DNA from: Brachypodium distachyon
Lineage: Eukaryota; Streptophyta; Magnoliopsida; Poales; Poaceae
Direction of reading: 5' to 3'
Assembly: GCF_000005505.3 (NCBI RefSeq)
Contig: NC_016132.3
Location: 26,712,501 to 26,776,500, forward strand
DNA: 64,000 bases
In this document: piece by piece, positions 1 through 11,312 of the stretch
How positions within the stretch are numbered: position 1 is the first letter of the stretch
Layout of the letters: every line of letters starts with the position of its first letter
Program-made: the position numbers and the translations under genes
Notes under the pieces: generated by a model
Told to the model about the DNA's origin: nothing
Database searches by the model: none
Seen by the model: the letters and a program-made list of their open reading frames with translations, nothing else

Positions 1-1440
1 GAAGCCAAAGGATTAATTGCAAGAATGTCATATGGACCAAATGGATATTTAAGAACAAGCAAGATGTACTTGGGCAAGTGAAAAGGAACAAGGCAAGATT
101 GGTGGCTCAAGGTTTTCCCAAGTCGAGGGTATTGACTACGGTGAAACTTTCGCTCCCGTTGCTCGCCTTGAATCTATTCATATCTTGCTTGCATATGCAT
201 CACATCATAATATTACTTTGCATATGAATCACATTAAAAGTGCATTTTTCTATGGTCCACTAAATGATTTGGTGTATGTCAAAGAACCACCGGTATTTGA
301 GAATCCTAATTTCCTAACCACATCTATAAACTTGATAAGGCGCTCTATTGACTTATGAAAACTCCACATGCGTGGTATGAGCACCTTAGAGAGTTGTTAG
401 TGGATTGTGGGTTTGAAATTGGGCTAATTGACTCCACTCTTTCTACTAAGAGATTTGGTGGTGATTTGTTTATATGCCAACTATATGTTGATGACATTAT
501 ATATATTTGGTTATTCTAACAATGCTTTGAGTGATGATTTTCTAAGCTAATGACCGATAAGTTTGAGATGTCTATGATGGGTGAATTTGAGTTCTTTCTT
601 GGATTTAAAATCAGACAATTGAGAGGACGGATTTTCATTAATCAAGCTAAATATACCCAAGACATGCTCAAGAGATTCAAGATGGATGATGCCTAGTGTG
701 CAAGGACTCCAATGCCAACATCAAGTTCTCTTGATCTCGATCCCAATGGTAATACGTGGATCCAAAGATGTCAATCTGCACCAAGAGATTGTCACTTAAT
801 TAGTGGCGGTCAAAAGAATCTTTCAATACTTGGTTCATACCTCAAACTTTGGATTATGGTATCCTAAAGGTTTAAGTTCAATCTTATTGGATATTCGGAT
901 TTGGATTGGGCAGGAGACAAAATGGATATGAAGTCCACATCCGGGGCTTGCCAATTTATTGGTAGGTCTCTGGTGTGTCGTCTTCTAAGAAGCAAAATTG
1001 TGTGTCTCTATCTACCACCGAAGCCGAGTACGTCGCAGTCGCAAGTTGTTATGCACGATTGTGATGGATGAGGCAAACCTTATTGAACTTTGGAATTACT
1101 TGTGAAAAGTGTGCCTCTTTCGTGTGACATTGGGAGTGCTATCAAGATTGTCCACAACCCCGTGCAACATAGCAAGACGAAGCATATTGAGATTCGTCAC
1201 CATTTCTTTTGAGTGCATATGGAACGTGGATATATATATATATTGAGCTCTCATTTGTAGCCACCGGCAAGCAACTAGCGGATATTCTCATAAAGCTACT
1301 TGATGAAGCAAGATTATGTGAATTGAGGTGTGAGCTAAATATCATAAGATTCAAGTAATCTGGTATGATGAAGTTGCACACCTACCCGCGGTTGACATTT
1401 ATCTTGTTTTGGTGTAGGCATGAATGTAGGGGGAGCATAG
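1..1440 (+). pseudogene. Copia pol remnant (reverse transcriptase to RNase H)
   Basis: Translated pieces in shifting frames give Copia hallmarks. Around 90-300 there is a KARLVAQGF-like box followed by DYGETFAPVARLESI, the start of the Copia reverse transcriptase. An AKYTQDMLKRF motif lies near 648-690. The RNase H block STEAEYVA lies near 1012-1035, and a KTKHIEIRHHF motif near 1172-1206 is the usual Copia pol C-terminus. Frameshifts and stops separate these pieces, for example the TGA after the KTPHAW-like region and a TAG in the DDA box near 695. No functional protein can be made. A GGGGGAGC purine tract at about 1429 follows pol directly. Confidence 0.85.
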
Positions 1441-3721
1441 CTCTATTCATGGGCAAATGCTACTTCTACTATGCATAAATGGTTTTCTATATATTGAGCT
1501 TAAATGTGAGTTTTGATTCTTGAGCCCAATATTTATCTTCGCAGTGTCAAGATCATATATACTCAAACATGGTGGCTAAGGCCACCATCTCCTCATGTGA
1601 GGAGTTGGTTCTTATTTGAAATTCATTGCATATCTAGTCAAGTATGACACTATATGATTATCTATGGAAAAACACTCATAATTGGTTTTAATTTGCTACT
1701 TGCAATTTGAGTGTGTATTGCCATATTATATACTTTGTGTGCATCTTATCCTAAGCCTTTAATCTTACGTTGAAACCATCTATTCTCAAAACACAAGTTC
1801 CTTGTTTTGAAACATGGAGGTTTCGCCATTCCAGGGAGGTACTGCCGCTCCTCCCAGGGCGGTACTACCGGACGGTCGTACAACCACCCTTCACAGGGCG
1901 GTACAACCACCGACAGTGGATTTCTAAAGAGTGAATGGGCTGGGGCTAGTCGAGTGGGAGTTTTCTTCCTTCTCCATCCGTGCCCCCAACCCTATAGTTC
2001 CTCCACCCCCTTCTTTGGCGAACTCCCCAAGCTAATGCTTGGATCCACCGGTTATCCGGTCCTCCCAAAGATCTATTCCATGGAAACCGTTTTCCTTCAT
2101 CTCCTCTACCATGAAGGCCAATAATTTTTTCAATTCCCCATTATCTAGAATTTTGAAACCCTAGGTGTGGTTGGAGAGAAGTTGCAATGTCTTTTGGTAG
2201 AATCTAGTCTTGGAGTAGCTTTGTTTCGAGGAGTTTGTGTGATTATCTATTCCCTCGTATCTATAGATCTTTCACAAGTGCTAGCTCAATCAAGACCAAG
2301 GGCAAGGCCCATGCAAAGAAAGAGACCAAAAGAGAGATCTTTACAAATGAAGAAGCATGCCGAGTCGAGGTTTGGTAATCATGGTACCTTGGGTGATAGT
2401 GTTGTTTTGATGCCACATATAGCCCCAAGCAAGGATGAGAGTGTGATTGGCAAGATGGAAAAGAAGATGAAGGAAGTGCTTTGTTTTGAACAAGCCAATG
2501 AAGTCAATATGTATGAAGCCCACAAGAATGCAAAGATCGTCCAATTAATCAATTGAAGATGTTGAGAGTACTTAATGTGGATGATGCTAGTGGAAGCAAA
2601 TAAAATTTGAGACCCTTGAAGAATAGAATTCAATTCGTGGAGCTTGGGATGAAGATGAATTTCTCCACCTCAGGAGTGTTGTGAGGTTTAGATTGCTAGA
2701 CTTGCGGGGATTTGCAAGGGTTTTTAAGTCACAAGCTCGTTTCTTCTTGTATTTCATTTGATGATGCTTGTGAGCTATATTTTTTGTTGTGGTTTGATCG
2801 ATACATTTATTTATGCCTTTGTGTCATTGCTTTGAACTAATGGTGACCTTTTTAGGTCCTTACGCTTTGATACAATGTGTGTAAGACATGTTCTTTATAT
2901 GCTTGAGATGCAATAGCTAGTCATGTGCTTAATGTTCACTTTGTGTTATGCTTTATGCCTATTGTGACTTGCTATATCTCATATGTGCTTTATATCTATC
3001 TCATGTCTCACTAATCATGTGTGGAGATGCTTATAATTTTGCCTTTGTAGAATTTGCTCCATCACATGATCTTTTGGAAAAAGGTATGCCCTTCATGGGA
3101 TGGTTTGTGAGACATGGTTAACTTTTATATGCATGAGTCCTAATAGCTTAAGTCATTTGGTGGTATTGTGCTTTACTCTATACCTATGACATGCTATGTT
3201 TTTATGGTCTATCCTTTAATGCATATTTGCTCTATGTCTATATCATGTCTTACTAATTGTGTTGTGGAGATGTTTTTAATTTTGCCCTTCTAGAATTGCT
3301 CCATGGCATGATCTCATTGCAAAATGTATGATTTCAATTGTTGGATTTATCTAACCCATTATACTTCATGGAAGTATTGCTCTATATATATTGTTGGATA
3401 AGTCCATGTAGGGTCCATTTACTTTTGTTATGCCTCTTGAAGGTATGCTCTATATCTTATATGAATGAATGTTACATATCTTTGTGAAGCTCCGATTGAA
3501 ATATCTTTGATCCTTTTCAATTGAGTATTCGCTTATAAAATCTAGGGGGAGCGTTGATCCTAGCTTATGTGCACTTTGCAATCCAAAAGCAAATTCAAAA
3601 TAGTGCATATAGCTAGGGGGAGCCCGTCTATATTTTATTCGCTTGTGTTAATCTTATTGCATATCATTATTAAGCTTTATTGTTGTATCTTACTGCAAAT
3701 CGTTGTGTTGTCATCAAACAC
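1441..3721 (+). other. Post-pol internal tail of the Copia element, no intact gene
   Basis: About 2.3 kb lies between the pol end and the LTR. SIRE-lineage elements carry an extra, sometimes env-like, region here. A 129-codon frame at 2167-2556 is lysine-rich and resembles a remnant of such a region, but I do not recognise a domain. A stretch at about 1813-1925 repeats a GGCGGTAC(T/A)ACC motif in several variants. Two more GGGGGAGC purine tracts occur near 3544 and 3616. From 2640 to 3540 the sequence is AT-rich, with repeated ATGCTTTATGCC-like and TCTATATCATGTCT-like phrases, and looks non-coding. Confidence 0.6.
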
Positions 3722-3736
3722 CAAAAAGTGGGAGAT
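3722..3736 (+). other. Polypurine tract before the Copia 3' LTR
   Basis: A purine-rich run (CAAAAAGTGGGAGAT) sits immediately before the TG that opens the LTR at 3737. This is the position where plus-strand DNA synthesis is primed in LTR retrotransposons. Confidence 0.7.
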
Positions 3737-5675
3737 TGAAAGGGCATTTCCCTCCCTAAGTGTTTTGGTGTTAATGACAACATGACATGTGGACTAACCG
3801 TGTGCCCGAGTGTTTCAGATTTGAGATCAAATGGCACAAGACGGTTCATTGCTCTCAAAAAGGAAAAAAGCGTAGCGGTGTTTAGTGGCTTTTTATTTAT
3901 ATTGAGTCGTAGTGATAGCCTTGAGGGTGTCCCGATCTTTCGATGAGATACCTAATTATCGATTTGGTAGGAGGTGACGTTGACGATCCGACTACAACCT
4001 AGGAGGCAGCACCTTAGCGATCGATACACCAACTCCAGAAGGTTATTGATCCCGCGGGGACACGATCAACCTGACCACGAAGGTCTTTGTTCCTGCAAGC
4101 AATCAAAGAACAAGCAAGAACAAGATGAAAAGCAATCTGAAATTGCGAACAGGAGATATGAAGGTTCACGAATTTGAATACTCAATATAGTTGGAGTCTT
4201 GATGACGGTAAAACAGGTGGTCTAACCGACACACGCGATTACACGAAAGTAGCAAAGGCTAAACTTTATCTAATCAAAACCCAAGGCTCCTTAGGGGGGC
4301 TCATGGGGTATATAAAGGAGGAGGGAGAGATATTTTCGTCCACCTTGAGTAAGGAGGCCGAAATCCAACTCTATCTCTAACTTTCCTAACAAATTACAAC
4401 TCTTTAGGAAACAGAAAAACAGATCCGTCAGCTTGTTTTGTCTGCCACAGTCAGCACGAGTCGAATCTATTGATAGGGCCAGATCCGTTGGAAAGGTATT
4501 GTAATTACCTTTCCAACAAGTACTTGTTTGCTTGATTTGAACTCCGGATGCGGCGTGGGTGATTAAAACAAATTCGGGTCTCCTGACAGCTCGGATCTGA
4601 ATCGGATTCAACTTTAATTCGTGATATCTTTCTCTAGCAAGCTCCGAATCATGTGCCGTTTGATTTGTTGGAAAGTAGATTTGATAGGCTTCACTTTGAA
4701 TCTCCCTTTGCAGGCTATCACACTTCATCTTCACTTTGGACTTGTAAAGTTCAATAAGATGACTACATAATAAGATTATACAAGATAACCAGAACTTCTA
4801 GCTGACCGGAACTTCCAGGAGTGCAACCGGAACTTCCTCCCGTCACTGCGTGAAATACCCATAACGGTCAGATTTCGAGGCCACTTAAATGGGCTTCGTC
4901 CCCAACGGGTTTCTAGACCCAAGCACAGCCAAGAACAACCCCTTTCTCACCCCAAGAACACAAGAGCTTCATTTCCCTTGATCTCCCTCCCTAGTTTCCC
5001 CCATTGATTCATATTTTGAGGATTGGAGGAGTAGATCAAGATCTAGGGTTTCACCAAGTCAAAAAGTTGATTCCCCTTGTTTCCTTTGTGGATTTTGTTA
5101 CTCTTGAAATTTTTGGATTCGTAGCCGGAAGGTGTCTCTTCAAGGCCAACAATCTTGTGAGGAGGTGCTTGAGAATTCGAGAAGAAGCCTCCAATTAAAT
5201 TGTGGAGTTGTGTCCTTCTCTTTGTTTGTAAGGGTTCGGCGTTCGTCCTCAAGGAAGCCACTAGTGGAACTCACCTCATCTTTGTGGTGTTGTGAGAGCT
5301 CATCCCACCTTTGTGGTGTGCTGAGTTGGAGAATAGAATGAGCCTTTGTGGCGCCTGTGCCTTTGTGGTAAAGCACTCTTCCAAACGGAGACGTACACCG
5401 ACCCCAATAGGTGGAACTCCGGTGAAATCTCCGTCTCCCCGCGTGGTATCATTCTTGCCCCTTTACTTACTCGCAAAGCTTAATTGTTTATCTTGTGCTT
5501 CGGCTATCAAGCAAGTTTCAATTGATTATTTATTGCCTGTGCTCGTGTTTCGGCTATTGCATCATACTAGGGGTGTTCATCATTTAGACGTTTTAGTGAA
5601 CCCATGTATCCCATAAAAGTAAAGTTTGTTAGTCGCCTATTCACCCCCCCTCTAGTAGACCATACCGATCTTGCA
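3737..5675 (+). repeat. 3' LTR of the SIRE/Maximus-like Copia element
   Basis: The LTR opens with TGAAAGGG right after the polypurine tract and ends near a CTTGCA at 5670-5675, after a C-rich tract at 5644-5652. No 5' partner is in the window, so the borders rest on the TG...CA ends and context. The LTR contains a GAACTTCC-rich patch at 4795-4850. Its middle, about 3921-4790, differs in style and appears to be a separate insertion. Confidence 0.7.
3921..4790 (+). mobile_element. Probable insertion inside the Copia LTR (LTR-like, unclassified)
   Basis: Between LTR-type sequence on both sides lies about 870 bp of different character. It carries a GGGTATATAAAGGAGGAGG box at 4306-4324, a strong TATA-type promoter motif on plus, followed by a transcribed-leader-like stretch. 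This suggests a solo LTR or a small non-autonomous LTR element. I could not define its ends or a target-site duplication by eye, so both borders are approximate. It could instead be a variant LTR subfamily. Confidence 0.4.
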
Positions 5676-6401
5676 CTTAGGACGTGTACTGGTTCAACGT
5701 CACTTAAAAGACAATAAAACATGACATATAATAAGTTACTTTCTACTTTTTTTAGTCTTTATATATAGTTGTTACAAGTTTTCTTTAAAACATATGTACA
5801 TTTTGGTTTTCAAAGACTGGTTAATCATTTTATTCTTACTTATTTAGGAAAATAATATCAATGCTAGCATCATATTAAGTGAGTGGAGGTGGAGCTGAGT
5901 AAAAAGATTGTAAGAACATTGAATGGGTGTGCAATTAATTGCATGCAAATATGAAAAGAATTCTCTTAAGTTTTTTTTTCCGTTCTAAGGCTACATGTAT
6001 TATAAGTAAAAAGAAACAAAGTGATTAGACCACTCTCAAATCATAGTATGTCAGTATCTTATGTCATATCACAATCTTATGTCATATCAGATGCACTAAA
6101 GAAGCTTACTGTTGTACTAAGATGTAATTTCTTCAATGGCTCGTATCTCAGTGTTGTATCTAAGCAAGTTATTATTTATTATGTTTTGTGAGAGAAGATT
6201 TTTATGGGTTTTCTTGGGTTTGGCACTAATATTCTTATCTAGATTATGACATTCATCCATCTCCTTCTTCATCAAATAGGATATCACGTCAGATTTTATC
6301 TAGATGGTATGCTTTAGACACGATAAATGGTGGGATAGTGGGAATTGCCATTATCTCTTAGTGTCATATAGCACTAAAGGTACATGAACTTGGTAGGTTA
6401 G
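5676..6401. other. Intergenic AT-rich stretch, no gene seen
   Basis: No coding frame, RNA gene or clear repeat unit is visible. A TATGTCATATCA phrase is repeated near 6058-6090. Confidence 0.6.
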
Positions 6402-6972
6402 AACAATTTAGTGCATAAACTTGCAAATCATGCATTTGCCACCTTAAATTCGGCAGACGATAACACTTTCAATCCAAATCATGTTTTAGAGCTCAAATAT
6501 GCCATGTGGCAACAAAAAGTTCAAAGGTTTGTTTTAGCAAAGTTGTTACTCCAATAACTTCCAAATAACATCCTAAAGATTTCCTCATTTTCCGCAGTCC
6601 GGGCCTCGGTCCTTCTTTATTTTCCCATTTGAACAATCATTCCTTGTTCAGCGAGCTGGCCCACTACATCGATGAGCTCATCTAAAAAAAACTTGCCAAG
6701 GCTTTTTTTTGTGTTTTCAAACTCATATGTTGTTGGGACTTTTAACTCGCGTTATCGCGTACGACAAGCATGATGGCTCTTTAAGATTAGTGATTTTCGG
6801 AAAGGTTGAGGAACCTTTAGGGGATTATTTGAAAATTTTCATAGATGCAAGTTTGCTGAAAATTTCCATTAGAAGTTTCCTAAAAGCGTGGCTCATTTGG
6901 GCTAGAAGTGTTTGAGCTTGCGAACTTTAAGATGTTGAATGCACATTTACAAGTTTATGGACTAAATTATTT
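6402..6972. mobile_element. Non-autonomous DNA transposon with ~50-bp inverted ends
   Basis: The sequence at 6402-6452 (AACAATTTAGTGCATAAACT and onward) is matched, in reverse complement, by 6921-6972 (GGAAATAATTTAGTCCATAA and onward), with only scattered mismatches over about 50 bp. The 470 bp between the arms has no transposase. Long inverted ends with an unrelated centre fit a Mutator-like or other MITE-type element. No clear target-site duplication was found, so the superfamily is open. Confidence 0.6.
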
Positions 6973-7429
6973 CCATCCGAAATTAATTTTAAAAAAAGTG
7001 ATTAAAAGATAAAATCTATTACTATCTATTAAATTGGAGTTGGCGGTGATGGTACCGCCGTGGTAGCGATACGTCCCGCGCCCTCCTCCCTGGACCCTTC
7101 CCGATCCAACTCCTATCCCATACGTCAAACTCGCCGCTCCTGTTGCCTCTCGTCCGGTCGGCACTGCAGCCCAGCCCAGCACCCTGATCCCCCTTCAGGC
7201 CCACCAACCCCATCTCCCCTTCGGCCCATCTCCAACCTACAGCCTAGGCGCAGCACAACCCAGCTGCCTTGCAGACCATCTGTTGAATAAATACCCTGTC
7301 CGATGAACAATTTGTTGTATACCTGAAAATATTCTCATTTTGTACACATGTTCAGATTTCCTATTTACAACCTAGGTGTGCCGCCAATTGCAAGTCATGT
7401 AGTAGCCTAATCGCTTCAGCGGAGCCTTT
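6973..7429. other. Spacer upstream of MZM1, no gene supported
   Basis: A C-rich patch at 7028-7290 gives open frames on both strands with proline- and serine-rich composition. None has a recognisable domain or good start context, so none is called as a gene. Confidence 0.5.
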
Positions 7430-7464
7430 TATTTTCTGTAGCAACGCATGGGATTTTGACTAGT
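7430..7464 (+). mobile_element. Helitron-like 3' terminus
   Basis: The string GTAGCAACGCATGGG at 7438-7452 followed by a short spacer and CTAGT at 7460-7464 resembles the 3' end of grass Helitrons, which end in CTRRT after a GCAACGC-type segment. The base after CTAGT is C rather than the expected T. The 5' end (TC) was not located, so element size is unknown. Confidence 0.4.
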
Positions 7465-7666
7465 CTAATACAATAGGAAAAACCGGCTTATGTTTTTCGT
7501 AAAAAGATCGTCCTTTAGTTAATTAAAAACAGACGAATTTTATTTATCCCATCCAATCTCTTCTAAGTCGGCAGTTATCTATTCTTATGTAGTATCGCCT
7601 CTAAAAAAACTTATCGCTCCGTAATTCCTAAAAAAAAAAACTTACTCGTACTACTCCATATTAAAA

Positions 7667-7758
7667 GACATATTCTCCTCTTTGAATCAGTGCGTGGCAA
7701 TACTTTCGTTTTGACATATTCTCCTCTTTGAATCAGGGCGTGGCAATACTTTCGTTTC
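7667..7758 (+). repeat. 46-bp direct tandem duplication upstream of MZM1
   Basis: Two adjacent 46-bp copies (7667-7712 and 7713-7758), each beginning GACATATTCTCC, differ at only about two positions. The array ends about 110 bp before the MZM1 start codon, so it lies in the promoter or 5' leader. Confidence 0.85.
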
Positions 7759-7869
7759 TTTTGATGTTTATAAACGCTAGTCGGCGTAGATGGTCATGCA
7801 CTTGCCGACTCTTGTGTCACACTGCCACTATAGACACCACGGGGTCAAAACTCTCCGAAGAAAAGAAAA

Positions 7870-10800
7870 ATGGTTCCTGCGGCGGCGGTGGAGGGGCTTG
7901 CGGCCTACCGGGCGGTGCTGCGGGCGGCGCGGCGGACGTTCTCAGGCGACCAGTTGATGCTGACGGAGTCTGCGGTGGAGATCCGGCGTCGCTTCGAGGA
8001 TCACCGCGGTCTCGCGCCAGGATCGGACGACGCCGCCCGCGCCCTCTCCGAAGCCCGCGAGGCCGCACACTTCATCACCAACATGATCGTCCAGGCCCAA
8101 CGCTCACCCTCCGGATCGTTCGGTACTACCACCATTGCCCGATCATCACATCACACGCTTGAATTTTATGCCTTGCTTTCTGTTTCAGATCTTAGGGTTT
8201 CAAAAGATTTCTTTGCGTATTCATCTTTAGAAGCAGTCATTGATTTGCTTTATGTGAGTTAGGGCTTTCAGCAGGCTTGATTTTGTGGTTAAGGATGGTA
8301 GGACCGTAGAAACAGGAGATGTTGACCCTAGTTCTGTGAGATAAATGTGGTGCTTGATAATCAGAGCGCTTCAGACAGTTACAGATTGGCTATTGTATCA
8401 TTTGAATTTACTGAAACCGGTAAAAGTGCAGCCGCTCTTTGCTAGAAGGAGCAACATCCCTAGACAGCAACAATTAAGCGTGGAAAATACTTGGAGCACA
8501 TTAGATTTGCTACTTATAAAGATGTGCTGCCACTTTACCATCGAAATGTATCAACTCTTGAGTACAAAGTACATACTGTCATTTTGAGCTACTGAAAGTA
8601 TTTCAGCACAAATAGTAATGGCTAGTTTTGGTCTCATATTTGCTGGAACTCAAATCTTCAGTATCTCTTAACAGTAATTATGGTATTTAGATGTACCACT
8701 AGATGGAAATAATATAAATTCTCAATTTAGGCCATGATTTTATTGGATCGACATTTTGACTGGTTGGATTGGGCTTGCCCTTGCAACTGCTGAGTTTACG
8801 GGTTCATTTCTGGCTGAAATTTCAGTGGGAGATGGAATGCTAGACTCAAACTAACGCTACATATTTTATGATGCATATTGTGTACATCTGGATGACCTTC
8901 TCCTGCTTCAACTGAACAACAGCCCTGGAAGAACACAAGCATTAGGCCTTAGTATCAAGTTTGTAACTTGGTACAGTTGGAGGACAGAATATCAACGTGA
9001 TGACTGTTATAGCCAAAGACATAAGGCCGCAATGTCTGTCCCCTTGGAAATTGAATTACCTATGTTAACCTGCAAAAGGAAACATGCAAAACTATCCCTT
9101 GGAAGGCGTTTTGAACTGATTCTATACCCTTAATGTCACTGGTTTTTCTGATTTATTATGTGAAAGGATTACTTTAGCACCGACAGAGTTGTTAAGGAAC
9201 CGTGGACTTATATAGTTATTACATGTTTCTCTTTAGAAATCACTAATTTATCCTGAACAACTTACTTTTGTTTCCATCTCATTTGGTGTAAGAATAAGTG
9301 CCCTTTAACAGCTGATGTTCTTGGAAGAGTGCACACTTTCTGTTGATCAGTTTCAGTGATTTAGTTCTTGTTTTGGTCTTGGATGATGCCCATATTGCAA
9401 TGCATATTTACAGGTCAGCATGGCAGTAATCTTGAATTTCTCTTTTCTTTATAAGTTGTTCCATTTGTTTAAAACCCTACTTAGTGACATACATAGTTAA
9501 ATTATGAGTCAATCGTGTGAGCATTGCTCTTTAACTAGTTTACGTTTGAATGCCATATTTGTAGGTTATTAGTGATCATACTATTTAGTCTATTTTTTTT
9601 CCCAAGCATTGGCCCAAAGTGAGGAGTGTTGCAGTGCTCACAAAGTTATTGATGGGCAGAAAAACCTGGTGGCACAAATGTCTCCACTGTGTAAAAAGCT
9701 ACAAGTGACTCGTTGAATATTCTAGTCACAACAATTAAAATATGCAATAATGGTCTTCTGTTTGTTACTCAAAAATAGTTTCATTAAATACCTTCTGTCA
9801 CATGATTTTAGAAACTTGTTAGGGATGCAAGTGGGATCCTGTTTTGGTACCGCTTGTAGGCCACTAGAGACTTGCTAGTTCAAATTTTTTGTTCAAGATT
9901 TGGAGGCTGGCTTAGAAGTGGGGCATATGTGGGATACTGGGATCCCGCTTGCATCCCTACTTCTTATGTAACACAATCCTCTTAATAGTCGAAGGGTCCT
10001 TTAGGAACCAATTTCTACTTGTATGCGTCAAAAGAGTGTTTCCACTATCTCACCCATAGAATGTACCTTCTGCCTCGGGATCCATGCACATTCTCTTGCC
10101 TCGTGTGAGTAAATGTGTGGTGGGTGACATAGCGGAGACTGGAGACACTTGCCCACACATTCATAAAATCCAGTCGTATCCTTTTCATCTTCTTAACAAT
10201 CCCACAACTGAATGGCATAAACACATGAAATTTGGTTCCTGTGAAAATAATCCAGTAGTGTTCTCCCTGCTTTCACTCCACAAGGATGCTGGCTCGAGCT
10301 TTAACACAATTATGGTATCAAGGTTTTCTCCTCTAAAGGGCAACAGGGAAGTTACACTTTGTACAGTGTGCACAATAAAGTGAGGAGAATCATCTAATGA
10401 CAGGAATTCAAAAGGAGTCAAAAAAATTGTTTGATGATGTATATGGAAGTATCAACTCGAAAGCTGATCTATAGAAAGTGTTGTTATGGTGTACCTTTTT
10501 AATGTATGGAAATAGTGATTTTGAAGCTGAATATCATATTTTAATAAGATTGAATCTGAGGAATCACATGTCTTCTTTTCAATATCGCCTTCTTATCTCT
10601 GGTCCAAAAATGCACGAACAGGCTCAAAGGAGTGTAGCATTAGTCTATCCAACAAATCCACATGCTTCTTGCCCAAATAATCTACACTATTTGTAGTTTT
10701 GTAAAACTAATGGGATGGTGTTCCATAGTTATCGCTAATATTCTGGATTACAATGTCATAGTATTCCTTGGCCTTCTTTTGGTTGTAGCAATCCAGCAGT

Positions 10801-11312
10801 ACTGCTCGTTGTATCTGGTCGAAGGTGGTCCAGGTTACACCTCATGCCAACACTAACACTGTGCAGGGTGCTAATGATGAAACAGCTGGTCTTTCCAGAC
10901 AAGTCTTGGTTTTACTAGTGCTTTTCTTGTGGCGTCTTTATGTGGGTATCATTGTAATATTAGCCTGTGTGGAGAACCGTATTACTGACAGCTTCATGGT
11001 CCAGGGCAGCAGTCGTCCTGACATACCAATTCATTTCATATTTCGCCTTTTAATGGAGTGATACCATTATAGATACTACGGCATTACCACGAAGGTTGCA
11101 AATCTTTGATGTGTCATGTAAATGAAAGGGAATTTTGCTTTCATTGATTTGTCTTATTGAGGTTCTTATTGTGTAAATGACATTAGGAACTGCCACGTTG
11201 GTGGTTTCTGACAATTCATTTACTTGATGTTGCAGTTGTGAAGCCTGAGAAGGCACATGCTGGAGCTACACTTGAGATTCCTTCCGAGGAGATCCTGTCT
11301 AAGTTGAAATAG
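7870..11312 (+). CDS. MZM1: MZM1, LYR-family complex III (Rieske protein) assembly factor
   Basis: Join 7870-8122 and 11236-11312, about 109 residues. Exon 1 opens with ATG in good context (AAAAATGGTT) and encodes the LYR-type N-terminal helix, with AYR at residues 12-14. It continues through helices ending in HFITNMIVQAQ. Exon 1 ends in phase 1 at a GT donor. Exon 2 follows a TTGCAG acceptor and completes the conserved tail VKPEKAHAGATLEIPSEEIL before TAG. This tail is diagnostic of plant mitochondrial zinc maintenance protein 1. In yeast, Mzm1 is a mitochondrial matrix chaperone that stabilises the Rieske Fe-S protein before its insertion into complex III; the plant role is inferred from homology. 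The intron is about 3.1 kb, very large for so small a gene, and contains a MITE. The short size matches the family. Confidence 0.9.
9821..9958. mobile_element. hAT-like MITE in the MZM1 intron
   Basis: A 138-bp element has near-perfect inverted ends: AGGGATGCAAGTGGGATCC on the left and GGGATCCCGCTTGCATCCCT on the right. Flanks ACTTGTT and ACTTCTT may be a degraded target-site duplication. TAGGGATG-type ends are typical of hAT-derived MITEs. Confidence 0.75.

Larger units (their letters stand above)
1..5675 (+). mobile_element. 3' part of a decayed SIRE/Maximus-like Copia retrotransposon
   Basis: The segment reads in Copia order on the plus strand: reverse transcriptase and RNase H remnants, a long non-pol tail, a purine-rich tract, then a 3' LTR starting with TG at 3737 and ending with CA near 5675. 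Every reading frame is broken, so it is a fossil. The 5' half and 5' LTR lie outside the window to the left. The long tail after pol, and an LTR that opens with a TGAAAGGGCATTTCCCTCC-type sequence and closes with a CACCCCCCCTCTAG-type tract, are features I associate with Triticeae Maximus (SIRE lineage) elements. That assignment is from memory, not from a search. Confidence 0.8.

Noticed and set aside
7028..7310. Proline/serine-rich frames on both strands upstream of MZM1
   Set aside because: They overlap each other, have no domain, splice partner or start context, and reflect C-rich composition.
8162..8587. Continuation of the MZM1 exon 1 frame and an 80-codon frame at 8345
   Set aside because: The conserved MZM1 tail is found at 11236 in correct phase, so this is intron.
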